In this document: one piece after another, positions 33,070 through 40,291 of the stretch
How positions within the stretch are numbered: position 1 is the stretch's first letter
How the letters are laid out: each line of letters starts with the position of its first letter
DNA from: Clostridia bacterium
GTDB taxonomy: Bacteria; Bacillota; Clostridia; Christensenellales; DTU072
Length of the DNA stretch: 40,376 nucleotides
Reading direction: 5' to 3'
NCBI GenBank assembly: GCA_017533005.1
Contig: JAFXIQ010000043.1
Span: forward strand, 1-40,376
Translations under genes and position numbers: made by a program
The notes under the pieces: model-generated
The model's input: the letters and a program-made list of their open reading frames with translations, nothing else
Told to the model about the DNA's origin: nothing
Database searches by the model: none

Positions 33070-33690
33070 TTACTTCTTTGCTGTTACCGTTAGCCAATTA
33101 CCGTTTTCGTGAGAGTGGGCAGTGATTTCTCTGAACCCTATGCGCGTGAGCGTTTCTCGGATTTCTTCTTCCGTATATACTCTAAATCCAATTGCTTCTA
33201 TATGCTCTTCCATTCCGACTTCACTCTTTGCTTCGTTGATTATAGCAAACGTACCGTCTTCTTTTAATACTCTATATACTTCCTTAAAACCTTTTTCGAT
33301 ATTCCAAAAATATATAGTCTCATAAGCCGTTACAAGGTCGAAACTGTCGTTTTCATAGGGCATTTGTTCTACTGAGCCTTCGGTCAACGTTAGGCGACCA
33401 TTATTAACGAGTTTTCTATTCTTTTTAGTTGCGATTTGTACGCTTGCTACAGAATAATCTATTCCAAAAAGCTTTGCTTTCGGCGCAAGTTTCGATGCAA
33501 CTTTTAGGTTTTCACCGCCACCAAAACCGATATCAAGAATGCTACTTGCTACATCGAAATCTACATACATTCTTCCCCATTCTGCAAGTGGGGTGTGCCT
33601 TTTGTTCATACTCAAAAGCTGAAGAATTCCCAATATGCTCTTTTGTGGTTTTTTAACGTTTTGCTTATATTTCTTCTTTAGGCTGTTCAT
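33070..33690 (-). CDS. Class I SAM-dependent methyltransferase
   Basis: This protein of about 206 aa (213 codons from the alternative start) has a Rossmann SAM-binding core: ILDIGFGGGENL (motif I), GIDYSV (ribose-binding acidic end), EGSVEQMPYENDSFDLV (adenine region) and YRVLKEDGTFAIINE (post motif). It resembles the UbiE/COQ5-like Methyltransf_11 family, with a small-molecule or lipid substrate unknown. The start at 33690 is preferred because AGGAAG precedes it closely; the earlier ATG at 33708 has no ribosome binding site. Either way it overlaps the end of the transporter gene, so the two are co-transcribed and translation is coupled. Confidence 0.85.
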   Translation of the reverse strand: MNSLKKKYKQNVKKPQKSILGILQLLSMNKRHTPLAEWGRMYVDFDVASSILDIGFGGGENLKVASKLAPKAKLFGIDYSVASVQIATKKNRKLVNNGRLTLTEGSVEQMPYENDSFDLVTAYETIYFWNIEKGFKEVYRVLKEDGTFAIINEAKSEVGMEEHIEAIGFRVYTEEEIRETLTRIGFREITAHSHENGNWLTVTAKK

Positions 33691-34639
33691 TTTCTTCCTG
33701 TTTTTCATCGTTATTTTGTGTAATTTCTTCGCTTACAATCGTGGCATCTGCGAGCTTAACTTTTTTCTTCAAGAAGGATAGCTTGGTTTCGGATATAACG
33801 ACTGCAATAAATATTATTAAAAATCCTATACCGATTTTTACCGTAAGCTCTTCTTTGTAGAAAATTATAGAGAATAGCACACCGAAAACGGCTTCTAGGC
33901 TCATTATCAAAGAAGACGTATTCGCAGTAGTATATTGTATACCAAAATTCATAAAGAACATCGCGAGCGCCGTACCTATAACCGTTAGATATGAAATTCC
34001 TAGTATACTTGGTACCGATATACTTTCGGGAGTGGTTTCGAACGCGAAATGGCCTATTACCATAACAAGAGCGCATGACATTAATTGCATAATGGTGAAT
34101 AGCATTGGGTCTTTATCCTTACCGAGAACTGCTATTGCTATTATATGGATAGCAAAAAATACACCACCTACAAGCGTCATTCCGTCACCCATAAAATTAA
34201 AAGAAAAGTCGCCGTCAATAGAAACTAACCCTATTCCAATTATGCCCAAAAACGCCGAAATAACGTTAAATTTATCCGGGCGATTTTTTGTAACAGCCCA
34301 CATCATAAACGGTACCATCACACAGTAAACTGCCGTTAAAAAAGCATTTTTCCCTGGAGTGGTATGTTCAAGACCAATTGTTTGTGAAATATATGCGAGT
34401 GCTAAAAATACGCCTGTCAAAGCGCCTTTCCAAACGCAATCTAGCGTTAGATTTTTGAATTTTTTAATGAAAACAAGGGATAATAAGATGCTTCCTATGC
34501 CAAATCTTACCATAAGTACGTAGCAAGGTGGCGCATCGTTCAATGCGACCTTGAATATAAAAAAGGAGCTACCCCATATAATCGTTGCAGCAAATAATGC
34601 TATTTTTGCAACTATTCCCATTTTCTTGTTGTCTAGCAT
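33665..34639 (-). CDS. DMT-superfamily (EamA) transporter
   Basis: From the ATG at 34639 this is a 324-aa membrane protein with ten predicted helices in two EamA repeats. The first repeat begins with IIWGSSFFIFKVAL near the N-terminus; the second has SLEAVFGVLFSIIFYKEELT, the family's glutamate-containing signature. The last 40 residues are a charged Glu/Gln-rich cytosolic tail. Family members export amino acids, nucleotides or other metabolites; substrate unknown. The ATG at 34639 is preferred over the in-frame ATG at 34687, because TATAAT lies only 6 bases upstream, so the mRNA would start at this ATG and have no leader. It overlaps the methyltransferase gene. Confidence 0.88.
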   Translation of the reverse strand: MLDNKKMGIVAKIALFAATIIWGSSFFIFKVALNDAPPCYVLMVRFGIGSILLSLVFIKKFKNLTLDCVWKGALTGVFLALAYISQTIGLEHTTPGKNAFLTAVYCVMVPFMMWAVTKNRPDKFNVISAFLGIIGIGLVSIDGDFSFNFMGDGMTLVGGVFFAIHIIAIAVLGKDKDPMLFTIMQLMSCALVMVIGHFAFETTPESISVPSILGISYLTVIGTALAMFFMNFGIQYTTANTSSLIMSLEAVFGVLFSIIFYKEELTVKIGIGFLIIFIAVVISETKLSFLKKKVKLADATIVSEEITQNNDEKQEENEQPKEEI

Positions 34640-34645
34640 GCTAGA

Positions 34646-34674
34646 ATTATAGCATTTTTCACTTGTTGTGGCAA
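34646..34674 (-). promoter_or_regulatory. Promoter of the EamA transporter gene, predicting a leaderless mRNA
   Basis: On the minus strand TTGCCA, a 17-base spacer and TATAAT, the latter ending 6 bases before the ATG at 34639, so the predicted +1 is the A of ATG. It lies back to back with the glycerate kinase promoter. Confidence 0.75.
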
Positions 34675-34694
34675 ATCTTATTAGCAATTAAGTA

Positions 34695-34723
34695 TTGTGT
34701 TTTGTACTAAAAAATGTTAATAT
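34695..34723 (+). promoter_or_regulatory. Promoter of the glycerate kinase gene
   Basis: TTGTGT (34695-34700), 17-base spacer, TAATAT (34718-34723), 25 bases before the ATG. Confidence 0.5.
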
Positions 34724-34747
34724 ATAAAAAAACCTAAGTGAGAGATT

Positions 34748-35878
34748 ATGAAAGTAGTTATTGCCCCAGATAGTTTCAAAGGAAGTATGAGCGCTCATGA
34801 AGTTGCATCTATTCTAGCAACGGCAACACGCGAGGCTTTCCCAACAGCTGAAATTCTTGAACTACCCATCGCAGACGGTGGGGAAGGTAGTTTGTTTTGC
34901 TTTAAAAGAGCTATAGGTGGAGAGTACGTTAACGTTACCGTTGACGACCCATTGTCAAAAAAGATTACCGCGCGTTACTTGTTAAAAGGCGATACGGCTA
35001 TAATTGAGAGCGCAGAAGCTATCGGGCTCACTCTCATTGAAGACAAGAAAAACCCCTCCCTTGCATCTAGCTATGGCCTAGGTCAACTTATAATTTCAGC
35101 GATAAATAACGGCGCTAAAAATATATTAATCACTCTAGGTGGTAGTGCAACTAACGACGGTGGTGCAGGTATGCTAAGCGCGCTAGGTGCAATATTCTAC
35201 GATGACCAAGGTATGCCGTTGATTCCTACGGGAGCAACACTCGCAGACGTCGACGAAATCGACCTATCACATATCGATAAGAGAATCTACTCTACTCGTT
35301 TCGTTGCTATGTGCGACGTTGATATCGTTCTCACCGGAGAACACGGCGCTAGCTATATCTTCGCTCCACAAAAAGGCGCAACCCCACAAGAAATTATCGC
35401 TTTGGACAACGGAATGGTGAGTTTTGGTAGCCTAATTGAGCAAGTTACTAACAAGTCCGTTGTCAACGTAAAAGGCAGTGGCGCAGCAGGTGGATTAGGA
35501 GCTGCTATCTACGCATTCTTGAATGCCGAGCTTAAAAACGGTATTGAATTTATGTTTGATACATTAGATTTCGACAATATAATTAGCGATGCTTCTATCA
35601 TAATCACCGGAGAAGGCACTCTAGATGAACAAAGCTTTATGGGCAAGGTAGTCGGTGGAATTAGCAAAAAAGCTCTCGCTAACGATATCCCATTACTCGT
35701 GTTTGCAGGACGAATAGTAGGCATTACGGAAGAAGCATTGTCAGCACACGGCATTACGAAAGCCGTCGCGATTGCTGGAGATAACGTTGACGTAGCAACG
35801 GCAATGAAAACAACCGGCGAAGCGCTATATAACAACGCTCTCTCAACGCTATGTAGAATATCATCGATAATCGGTTAG
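34748..35878 (+). CDS. Glycerate kinase
   Basis: This 376-aa protein has the length of the GlxK/GarK glycerate kinase family, which phosphorylates glycerate (usually to 2-phosphoglycerate) and links glycerate to glycolysis. Motifs: APDSFKGSMSA at the N-terminus, IADGGEGS (37-50 area), TLGGSATNDGGAGML (about 130), GSGAAGGLGAA and TGEGTLDEQSFMGKV, all standard for PF02595. It is a single gene with its own promoter and terminator. Shine-Dalgarno is weak (GTGAGAG). No glyoxylate or glycerate pathway partner is visible in the window. Confidence 0.95.
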   Translation: MKVVIAPDSFKGSMSAHEVASILATATREAFPTAEILELPIADGGEGSLFCFKRAIGGEYVNVTVDDPLSKKITARYLLKGDTAIIESAEAIGLTLIEDKKNPSLASSYGLGQLIISAINNGAKNILITLGGSATNDGGAGMLSALGAIFYDDQGMPLIPTGATLADVDEIDLSHIDKRIYSTRFVAMCDVDIVLTGEHGASYIFAPQKGATPQEIIALDNGMVSFGSLIEQVTNKSVVNVKGSGAAGGLGAAIYAFLNAELKNGIEFMFDTLDFDNIISDASIIITGEGTLDEQSFMGKVVGGISKKALANDIPLLVFAGRIVGITEEALSAHGITKAVAIAGDNVDVATAMKTTGEALYNNALSTLCRISSIIG

Positions 35879-35883
35879 TAAGT

Positions 35884-35909
35884 AGCGCGCCCGAAAGGCG
35901 CGCTTTTCT
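35884..35909 (+). terminator. Intrinsic terminator of the glycerate kinase gene
   Basis: Stem AGCGCGCC / GGCGCGCT with loop CGAAA, then TTTCTT. Confidence 0.92.
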
Positions 35910-35924
35910 TATAGCGATTTAATA

Positions 35925-35953
35925 TTGAAATATATCAAATTATGTGGTATAAT
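35925..35953 (+). promoter_or_regulatory. Promoter of the flavoprotein / yqeY / aminotransferase operon
   Basis: TTGAAA (35925-35930), 17-base spacer, TATAAT (35948-35953); the ATG is 31 bases on with AGGAG before it. Confidence 0.75.
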
Positions 35954-35983
35954 TTCTTTCAAATAATCACTTAGGAGAAGTTC

Positions 35984-37408
35984 ATGAAAGTCCTTGTCGT
36001 AAACGGCAGTCCAAAAAATAAGTACAGCATAACGCTACAAACAGTAAATTATTTATCGCTCATTCACCCCGAAGTCGACTTCGAAATACTAAATGTAGCA
36101 CAAAAATTAGCTGCACTCAAAAAAGATTTTTCGAAAGCAAAACTTGCTCTCGAGACTGCTGATTTAATAATTTTTTCCTACCCTGTATACACTTTCCTTG
36201 CTCCATCACAGCTACATTATTTCATTAAGCTGATTAAGGATAACAACTTAAATTTATTAGACAAGTACTGCACGCAAATTACTACTTCCAAGCACTTCTA
36301 CGACGTGACTGCGCATAAATACATAGAAGAAAATATGAGCGAACTGGGAATGCGTTACGTGCGAGGACTCTCTGCAGACATGGACGACTTACCCACCGAA
36401 AAAGGTCAAAAAGACGCTCGCGACTTTTTCGACTTCGTTATTTATTCTATGTCTAACGGAATTTATGAGAAGCCTATCCCTTCTTTCCCTGCTATAGAGC
36501 CCGTCCCTTGCATCCCACCTGATGTTGTAGAAAGCGAAAAAACCGGCAATATTATTATCGTTACCGATTGCGAAGAATACGACGATTCTTTGCAAGATAT
36601 GATTTCGTATTTCCAAAGGGTCTTTCCGAGAAAAACTCGTATAGTAAACTTACACGACGTCACGATAAAAGGTGGTTGCCTAGGTTGTATGCGTTGCGCA
36701 GTAAATGGCAAATGTATTTATAACGATAACTTCGATACTTTCTTGAGAGAAGAAATCCAAACTGCCGATGCACTAGTATACGCATTTAGAATAAAGGACC
36801 ATTCAATGGGACCGCTATTCAAAACCTACGATGATAGACAATTCTGCAACGGTCATAGAACTGTAACAAAAGGAATGCCCGTTGGATATATCGTAAGTGG
36901 TAACTATAGGTATGAAAGAAACCTAGCTACAGTTATAGAAGGTCGCGCTAACGTTGGTGGGAACTTCCTTGCAGGAGTAGCGACTGATGAAGAAAATCCC
37001 GAACTAGAACTAACAAATTTAGCAAAAAATCTAGACTTTGCGTTGGACAGCGAATACGCCCCACCATCAAACTTCTACGGTGTTGGTGGTTCTAAGATTT
37101 TCCGTGACTTAATTTGGAGCATGCGTGGGCTAATGAAAGCCGACCACGCCTTCTATAAATCTCACGGCATGTATGATGACTTCCCACAAAAGAAAAAAGG
37201 ACGCGCTATGCTTATGTATCTAGTAGGCGCTATGTTTAAAAATGAAAAAATAATGAAGATGATGGGCAACAAAATGAATGAAGGAATGCTCATGCCATAT
37301 ACGGCTCTCTTCAAAAAGTTAAAAAAGCAAATGAACAAAAATAACGATGTTTCGGCTCCCCTAGCACAAGAAGTGGTTGCCGATATCGATGATAATAAAG
37401 AAGATTAA
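35984..37408 (+). CDS. Double flavodoxin-fold protein with an iron-sulfur flavoprotein-type cluster motif
   Basis: This 474-aa protein holds two flavodoxin-like domains. The first (1-155) has VNGSPKN at the FMN-phosphate loop position and FSYPVYTFLAPSQL. The second (about 188-385) begins NIIIVTDCEEYDDS and contains GGCLGCMRCAVNGKC, that is C-X2-C-X2-C-X5-C, which is the compact 4Fe-4S motif of archaeal/clostridial iron-sulfur flavoproteins (Isf). The C-terminus (about 385-474) is basic with a MYLVGAMFKNEKIMKMM helix. Isf proteins bind FMN plus a 4Fe-4S cluster and pass electrons, often in oxidant detoxification. Whether the first domain still binds FMN is uncertain. It heads a three-gene operon with yqeY and an aminotransferase. 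Confidence 0.82.
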   Translation: MKVLVVNGSPKNKYSITLQTVNYLSLIHPEVDFEILNVAQKLAALKKDFSKAKLALETADLIIFSYPVYTFLAPSQLHYFIKLIKDNNLNLLDKYCTQITTSKHFYDVTAHKYIEENMSELGMRYVRGLSADMDDLPTEKGQKDARDFFDFVIYSMSNGIYEKPIPSFPAIEPVPCIPPDVVESEKTGNIIIVTDCEEYDDSLQDMISYFQRVFPRKTRIVNLHDVTIKGGCLGCMRCAVNGKCIYNDNFDTFLREEIQTADALVYAFRIKDHSMGPLFKTYDDRQFCNGHRTVTKGMPVGYIVSGNYRYERNLATVIEGRANVGGNFLAGVATDEENPELELTNLAKNLDFALDSEYAPPSNFYGVGGSKIFRDLIWSMRGLMKADHAFYKSHGMYDDFPQKKKGRAMLMYLVGAMFKNEKIMKMMGNKMNEGMLMPYTALFKKLKKQMNKNNDVSAPLAQEVVADIDDNKED

Positions 37409-37420
37409 AGTGAGGTTAAT

Positions 37421-37843
37421 ATGACAATAGACGATTTCAAAAAAGAAAAAATATCCGCTATGAAAGCTAAAGACAGCACCGCTGTATCAGCCCTTAACGT
37501 AGTAATAAATAAGCTAATGCTAGCAACTATCGACAAACGCGCAAAGGGCGAAGAACTAACGGACGCCGACGTAGTTTCTATACTTCAAAAGACTGAAAAA
37601 GAACTTCTTGAAGAACGTGATGCTTTCTTCAAAGCAGGTAGAGCTGAAACCGTAGAAGGTCTTGATAAACAAATAGAAGTTATCAAAAAGTATCTTCCCA
37701 AACTACTTTCTAAAGAAGAGATAAAGGAAATTATTCTTGCTCTTCCCGATAGAGCAGTTCCCTTCGTAATGAAGCACTTCAAGAGCGAGTACGCAGGAAA
37801 AGTAGATATGAAGGTCGTTAACGAAGTCCTTCGTAGCATATAA
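37421..37843 (+). CDS. GatB/YqeY-domain protein
   Basis: This 140-aa protein has the typical YqeY length and sequence pattern: DFKKEKISAMKAKD, ALNVVINKL, LTDADVVSILQKTEKEL, a helical middle and QIEVIKKYLPKLLSKEEI, PFVMKHFKSEYAGKVDMKVVNEVL. The fold is the tail domain of GatB, which binds tRNA; the role of free-standing YqeY is still unclear. Good Shine-Dalgarno (GTGAGGT). It lies 12 bases downstream of the flavoprotein gene and 11 upstream of the aminotransferase gene. Confidence 0.93.
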   Translation: MTIDDFKKEKISAMKAKDSTAVSALNVVINKLMLATIDKRAKGEELTDADVVSILQKTEKELLEERDAFFKAGRAETVEGLDKQIEVIKKYLPKLLSKEEIKEIILALPDRAVPFVMKHFKSEYAGKVDMKVVNEVLRSI

Positions 37844-37854
37844 GTTTTATCATT

Positions 37855-39045
37855 ATGGATTACGATAAATATTTAAGCGTTCCTGCAAAGAGAATGCCTC
37901 CGTCGGGGATTAGAAAGTTCTTCGATATAGCAGCCGAAATGAAAGACTGCCTTTCTCTCGGTGTAGGCGAGCCAGACTTTATTACCCCTACCGGCTTTTG
38001 CGAAGGTGGAATTAAGAGTATAATTGACGGCAAGACTCAATACACGTCTAATAGTGGACTGCTCGCGTTAAGGCAAATAATTTCTCGCTATATTAAGGAG
38101 TCTGTGAACGTTGAATACGACCCCGAAGATGAAATTCTAATAACCATAGGCGCTAGCGAAGCTATCGACCTTGCGCTTCGCGTATTGATAACTCCCGGTG
38201 ATGAAGTGGTCATTCCCGATCCGAGTTACGTTTCCTATGCTCCTATCGTTGAACTTTGTAACGGGGTCGCCGTTCCCATTCGTTCACAAGCAAAAAATGA
38301 ATTTAAATTAACCGCAGAAGAGCTAGAAAACGCTATTACTCCTAAAACTAAAGCGCTTATTTTTCCATTCCCCAACAATCCAACGGGCGCTATTATGGAA
38401 AGAGAATACCTAGAAGCTATCGCGCCTATTATAATTAAGCACGACCTTATCGTTATAACCGATGAAATATACGCTGAATTAACTTATGGTGGCGAAAAAC
38501 ACGTTTCTATCGCAGAACTAGACGGAATGCGTGAGAGAACGATATTCATAAGTGGTTTTTCCAAGGCTTTCGCTATGACGGGTTGGCGTGTAGGCTATGT
38601 TGCTGCACCACAAGGACTACTAGAAATGATAAGAAAAGTGCATCAATATATCGTTATGTGCGCGCCTACAGCTAGCCAATATACTGCGCTCTTCGCACTA
38701 GAAAAATCATTCGAAACCAACTTCAAAGAAGTTAAACGTATGCGTGACGAATATGATAGAAGAAGAAAATATCTAGTCGCAAGACTAAACGATATGGGGC
38801 TCAAGTGCTTCGAACCAAAGGGTGCATTTTACGCATTCCCCTCGGTAGAAATAACGGGTATGGACGGCGATGAATTTGCAGAAAAACTCCTTTTCTCAAA
38901 GAAAGTAGCCGTTGTTCCGGGGCGCGCTTTCGGAGAAAGTGGCAAAAACCACGTGCGTATAAGCTACGCATATTCAATAGAAAAAATCGGGCTCGCCCTT
39001 GATAGAATAGAAGAATTTATGCAAGAAATAGCAAAAAAGGGCTAA
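37855..39045 (+). CDS. PLP-dependent class I/II aminotransferase
   Basis: This 396-aa fold-type I enzyme has SLGVGEPDFITP near the N-terminus, TIGASEAIDLALR, NNPTGAIM (about 178-186), VITDEIYAELTY with the pyridine-pairing Asp, and the PLP lysine in SGFSKAFAMTGWRVGY. Near the C-terminus HVRISYAYS carries the carboxylate-binding Arg. It best fits the PatA/AspC-like branch found in Clostridia and Bacilli, acting on amino acids such as aspartate or N-acetyl-diaminopimelate; substrate not settled. There is no Shine-Dalgarno, so coupling to yqeY upstream is likely. Its stop codon lies inside the shared terminator. Confidence 0.94.
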   Translation: MDYDKYLSVPAKRMPPSGIRKFFDIAAEMKDCLSLGVGEPDFITPTGFCEGGIKSIIDGKTQYTSNSGLLALRQIISRYIKESVNVEYDPEDEILITIGASEAIDLALRVLITPGDEVVIPDPSYVSYAPIVELCNGVAVPIRSQAKNEFKLTAEELENAITPKTKALIFPFPNNPTGAIMEREYLEAIAPIIIKHDLIVITDEIYAELTYGGEKHVSIAELDGMRERTIFISGFSKAFAMTGWRVGYVAAPQGLLEMIRKVHQYIVMCAPTASQYTALFALEKSFETNFKEVKRMRDEYDRRRKYLVARLNDMGLKCFEPKGAFYAFPSVEITGMDGDEFAEKLLFSKKVAVVPGRAFGESGKNHVRISYAYSIEKIGLALDRIEEFMQEIAKKG

Positions 39046-39068
39046 CGAAATTCGTTAGTCCTTTTTTA
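39033..39068. terminator. Bidirectional terminator between the aminotransferase and HAD genes
   Basis: A 17-base arm rich in A then GGGCTAACGAA pairs with TTCGTTAGTCC plus a T-run, with one G-T pair. It overlaps the aminotransferase stop codon and converges on the HAD gene. Confidence 0.88.
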
Positions 39069-39079
39069 TAACTTTTTTA

Positions 39080-39775
39080 TTAAAGGATATCTTTTATTTC
39101 CTTAAGTGACGTAACGTTATAGGTCAAATCAATTTCTTCCGGCACGAGTTTACTATTCGGATTGTAAAAACACGTTTGCATTCCAAACTGCATTCCACCT
39201 AACATATCGGACGTTAACGAATCTCCTATAATCATAACTTCGCAAGGTAGAATTTTTTCTTCCGATTTTGAGTTTAATCTTTCTATACAAGTTGCGAAGA
39301 ATTCTTTAGAAGGTTTAGCGCATCCCATCTCTTCCGATATAAACAAATCGCTAAAATACGGCAATATTCCCCCTACTTTAAGCCTATTAACTTGCTGTAA
39401 ATACGGACCGTTGCTAGCAACGCAAAGGACGTACTTCCCATAAAGATACTTCAATAACTCTACTGCTCCGTCTACGTGAATTGCACTGTTAAATAAATAT
39501 TCTCGGAAATATTTTTCAAAAGCTTCGCCATCTGCAGTTATGCCTAAACGTTCAAATATCATATTCCAACGTATTTTTTGCAGTTTTGCAAAGTTTAATT
39601 CACCTTTTTCAATTGCGTGCCACAAATTATTGTTTACTTTAGTAAAGACGTCGAACATCTCTTCTTTATATACTCCAATACCAAATTTGTTAAAGCCGTT
39701 TTTCATAGATTCTTTAACGTATTCATCAAAACTTAATATAGTATTATCGATATCAAACAGAATAACTTTCAGCAT
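39080..39775 (-). CDS. HAD-family hydrolase, YjjG-like nucleotidase
   Basis: This 231-aa protein has the four HAD motifs: DIDNTIL (nucleophile Asp8), ASNGPY, AKPSKEFF and IGDSLTSDM. The cap region (about 15-95) is alpha-helical with FNKFGIGVYKEEMF and RWNMIFERLG, the layout of YjjG pyrimidine 5'-nucleotidases, which remove phosphate from nucleotides, including damaged ones. Substrate is by family only. AGAGAG precedes the ATG. It converges on the aminotransferase gene and its promoter faces the array at 39910-40271. Confidence 0.92.
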   Translation of the reverse strand: MLKVILFDIDNTILSFDEYVKESMKNGFNKFGIGVYKEEMFDVFTKVNNNLWHAIEKGELNFAKLQKIRWNMIFERLGITADGEAFEKYFREYLFNSAIHVDGAVELLKYLYGKYVLCVASNGPYLQQVNRLKVGGILPYFSDLFISEEMGCAKPSKEFFATCIERLNSKSEEKILPCEVMIIGDSLTSDMLGGMQFGMQTCFYNPNSKLVPEEIDLTYNVTSLKEIKDIL

Positions 39776-39823
39776 ATAACTCTCTTAAATTGGTATTAGT
39801 TTAAGCTCTTTTATCGCTAATTT

Positions 39824-39851
39824 ATTATATCAAAAATAATAAAAACTTCAA
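39824..39851 (-). promoter_or_regulatory. Promoter of the HAD hydrolase gene
   Basis: On the minus strand TTGAAG, a 16-base spacer and TATAAT (39829-39824), about 48 bases before the ATG. Confidence 0.6.
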
Positions 39852-39909
39852 ATCGTTTATTTACATAAAGAAACTCAATTTATCAAAATTAAAAACTCCA
39901 CGTCTATTT

Positions 39910-40036
39910 CAACAACCAACACCAGCCGTTATGTAATAACGGTGGAGAAACGAGCAATACGCGAAAACGCCACGCTTTGAGCTAGGAGTTTACTAAAACG
40001 TAAATGACTAGCGTGAAAGCGTGGCGTTGACAAAGT
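39910..40036. repeat. Array unit 1: conserved 58-nt lead segment, variable-stem hairpin, TTGACAAAGT tail
   Basis: The lead segment (39910-39967) contains the hairpin CCGTTAT-GTA-ATAACGG and matches unit 3 at 53 of 58 bases. A perfect 11-bp stem (39968-39978 with 40016-40026, CGCCACGCTTT) encloses a second short stem (GCT/AGC) and the 26-nt core at 39984-40009: AGGAG, TTTAC, TAAAAC loop, GTAAA, TGACT. The tail TTGACAAAGT follows. On the minus strand the hairpin is followed by TTTTCGCG. No coding frame. Confidence 0.85.
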
Positions 40037-40043
40037 ATATATT

Positions 40044-40138
40044 GTGTTATTTAATAACGCGATAGATGCGAGTAGAACGCAAAAACAGCCCAACGCTCAA
40101 GAGGAGTTTACTAGGTCGTAAATGACTAACGTTACACC
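40044..40138. repeat. Array unit 2: degenerate copy with intact core
   Basis: The lead segment is shortened (GTTATTTAATAAC, then ...GCGAGTAGAACGCAAAAA). The core at 40102-40127 is intact (AGGAG, TTTAC, TAGGTC, GTAAA, TGACT), exactly 118 bases after that of unit 1. The outer stem is reduced to AACG/CGTT and the TTGACAAAGT tail is missing, so this copy has probably decayed. Confidence 0.75.
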
Positions 40139-40144
40139 TTATCT

Positions 40145-40271
40145 CAACAACCAACACCAGCCGTTATGTAATAGCGGTGGAGAAACAAGTAGAACGCGAA
40201 AAGCCCCCAATTCTATGACAGGAGCATACTAGAGCGTATGTGACTGAATAGAATCGGGGGCTTGACAAAGT
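40145..40271. repeat. Array unit 3: full copy with a different outer stem and compensatory core changes
   Basis: The lead segment is 40145-40202. The outer stem is 15 bp (AAGCCCCC and ATTCTAT, split by an A-C mismatch; 40201-40216 with 40248-40263) and unrelated in sequence to that of unit 1. The core at 40220-40245 is AGGAG, CATAC, TAGAGC, GTATG, TGACT: both sides of the inner stem changed together relative to units 1 and 2. Core spacing from unit 2 is again 118 bases. Tail TTGACAAAGT. On the minus strand it may end transcription of the gene at 40292. Confidence 0.85.
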
Positions 40272-40291
40272 TATACGCCGTTTATCCGCCG

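Noticed and set aside
39948-40202. Hairpin-ribozyme-like GGAGAAAC segment, or a retron msr-msd
   Set aside because: The second loop-B strand and cleavage site of the hairpin ribozyme are missing, and no reverse transcriptase is visible; the gene to the right is unseen, so a retron is unlikely but not fully excluded.
39910-40271. CRISPR array
   Set aside because: Units are 118 nt apart with long structured repeats and no short repeat/unique spacer pattern; no cas genes are in the window.
39910-40271. Integron attC sites
   Set aside because: No RYYYAAC/GTTRRRY boxes in the right places, and the conserved part is the loop end, not the outer arms, which is the reverse of attC.
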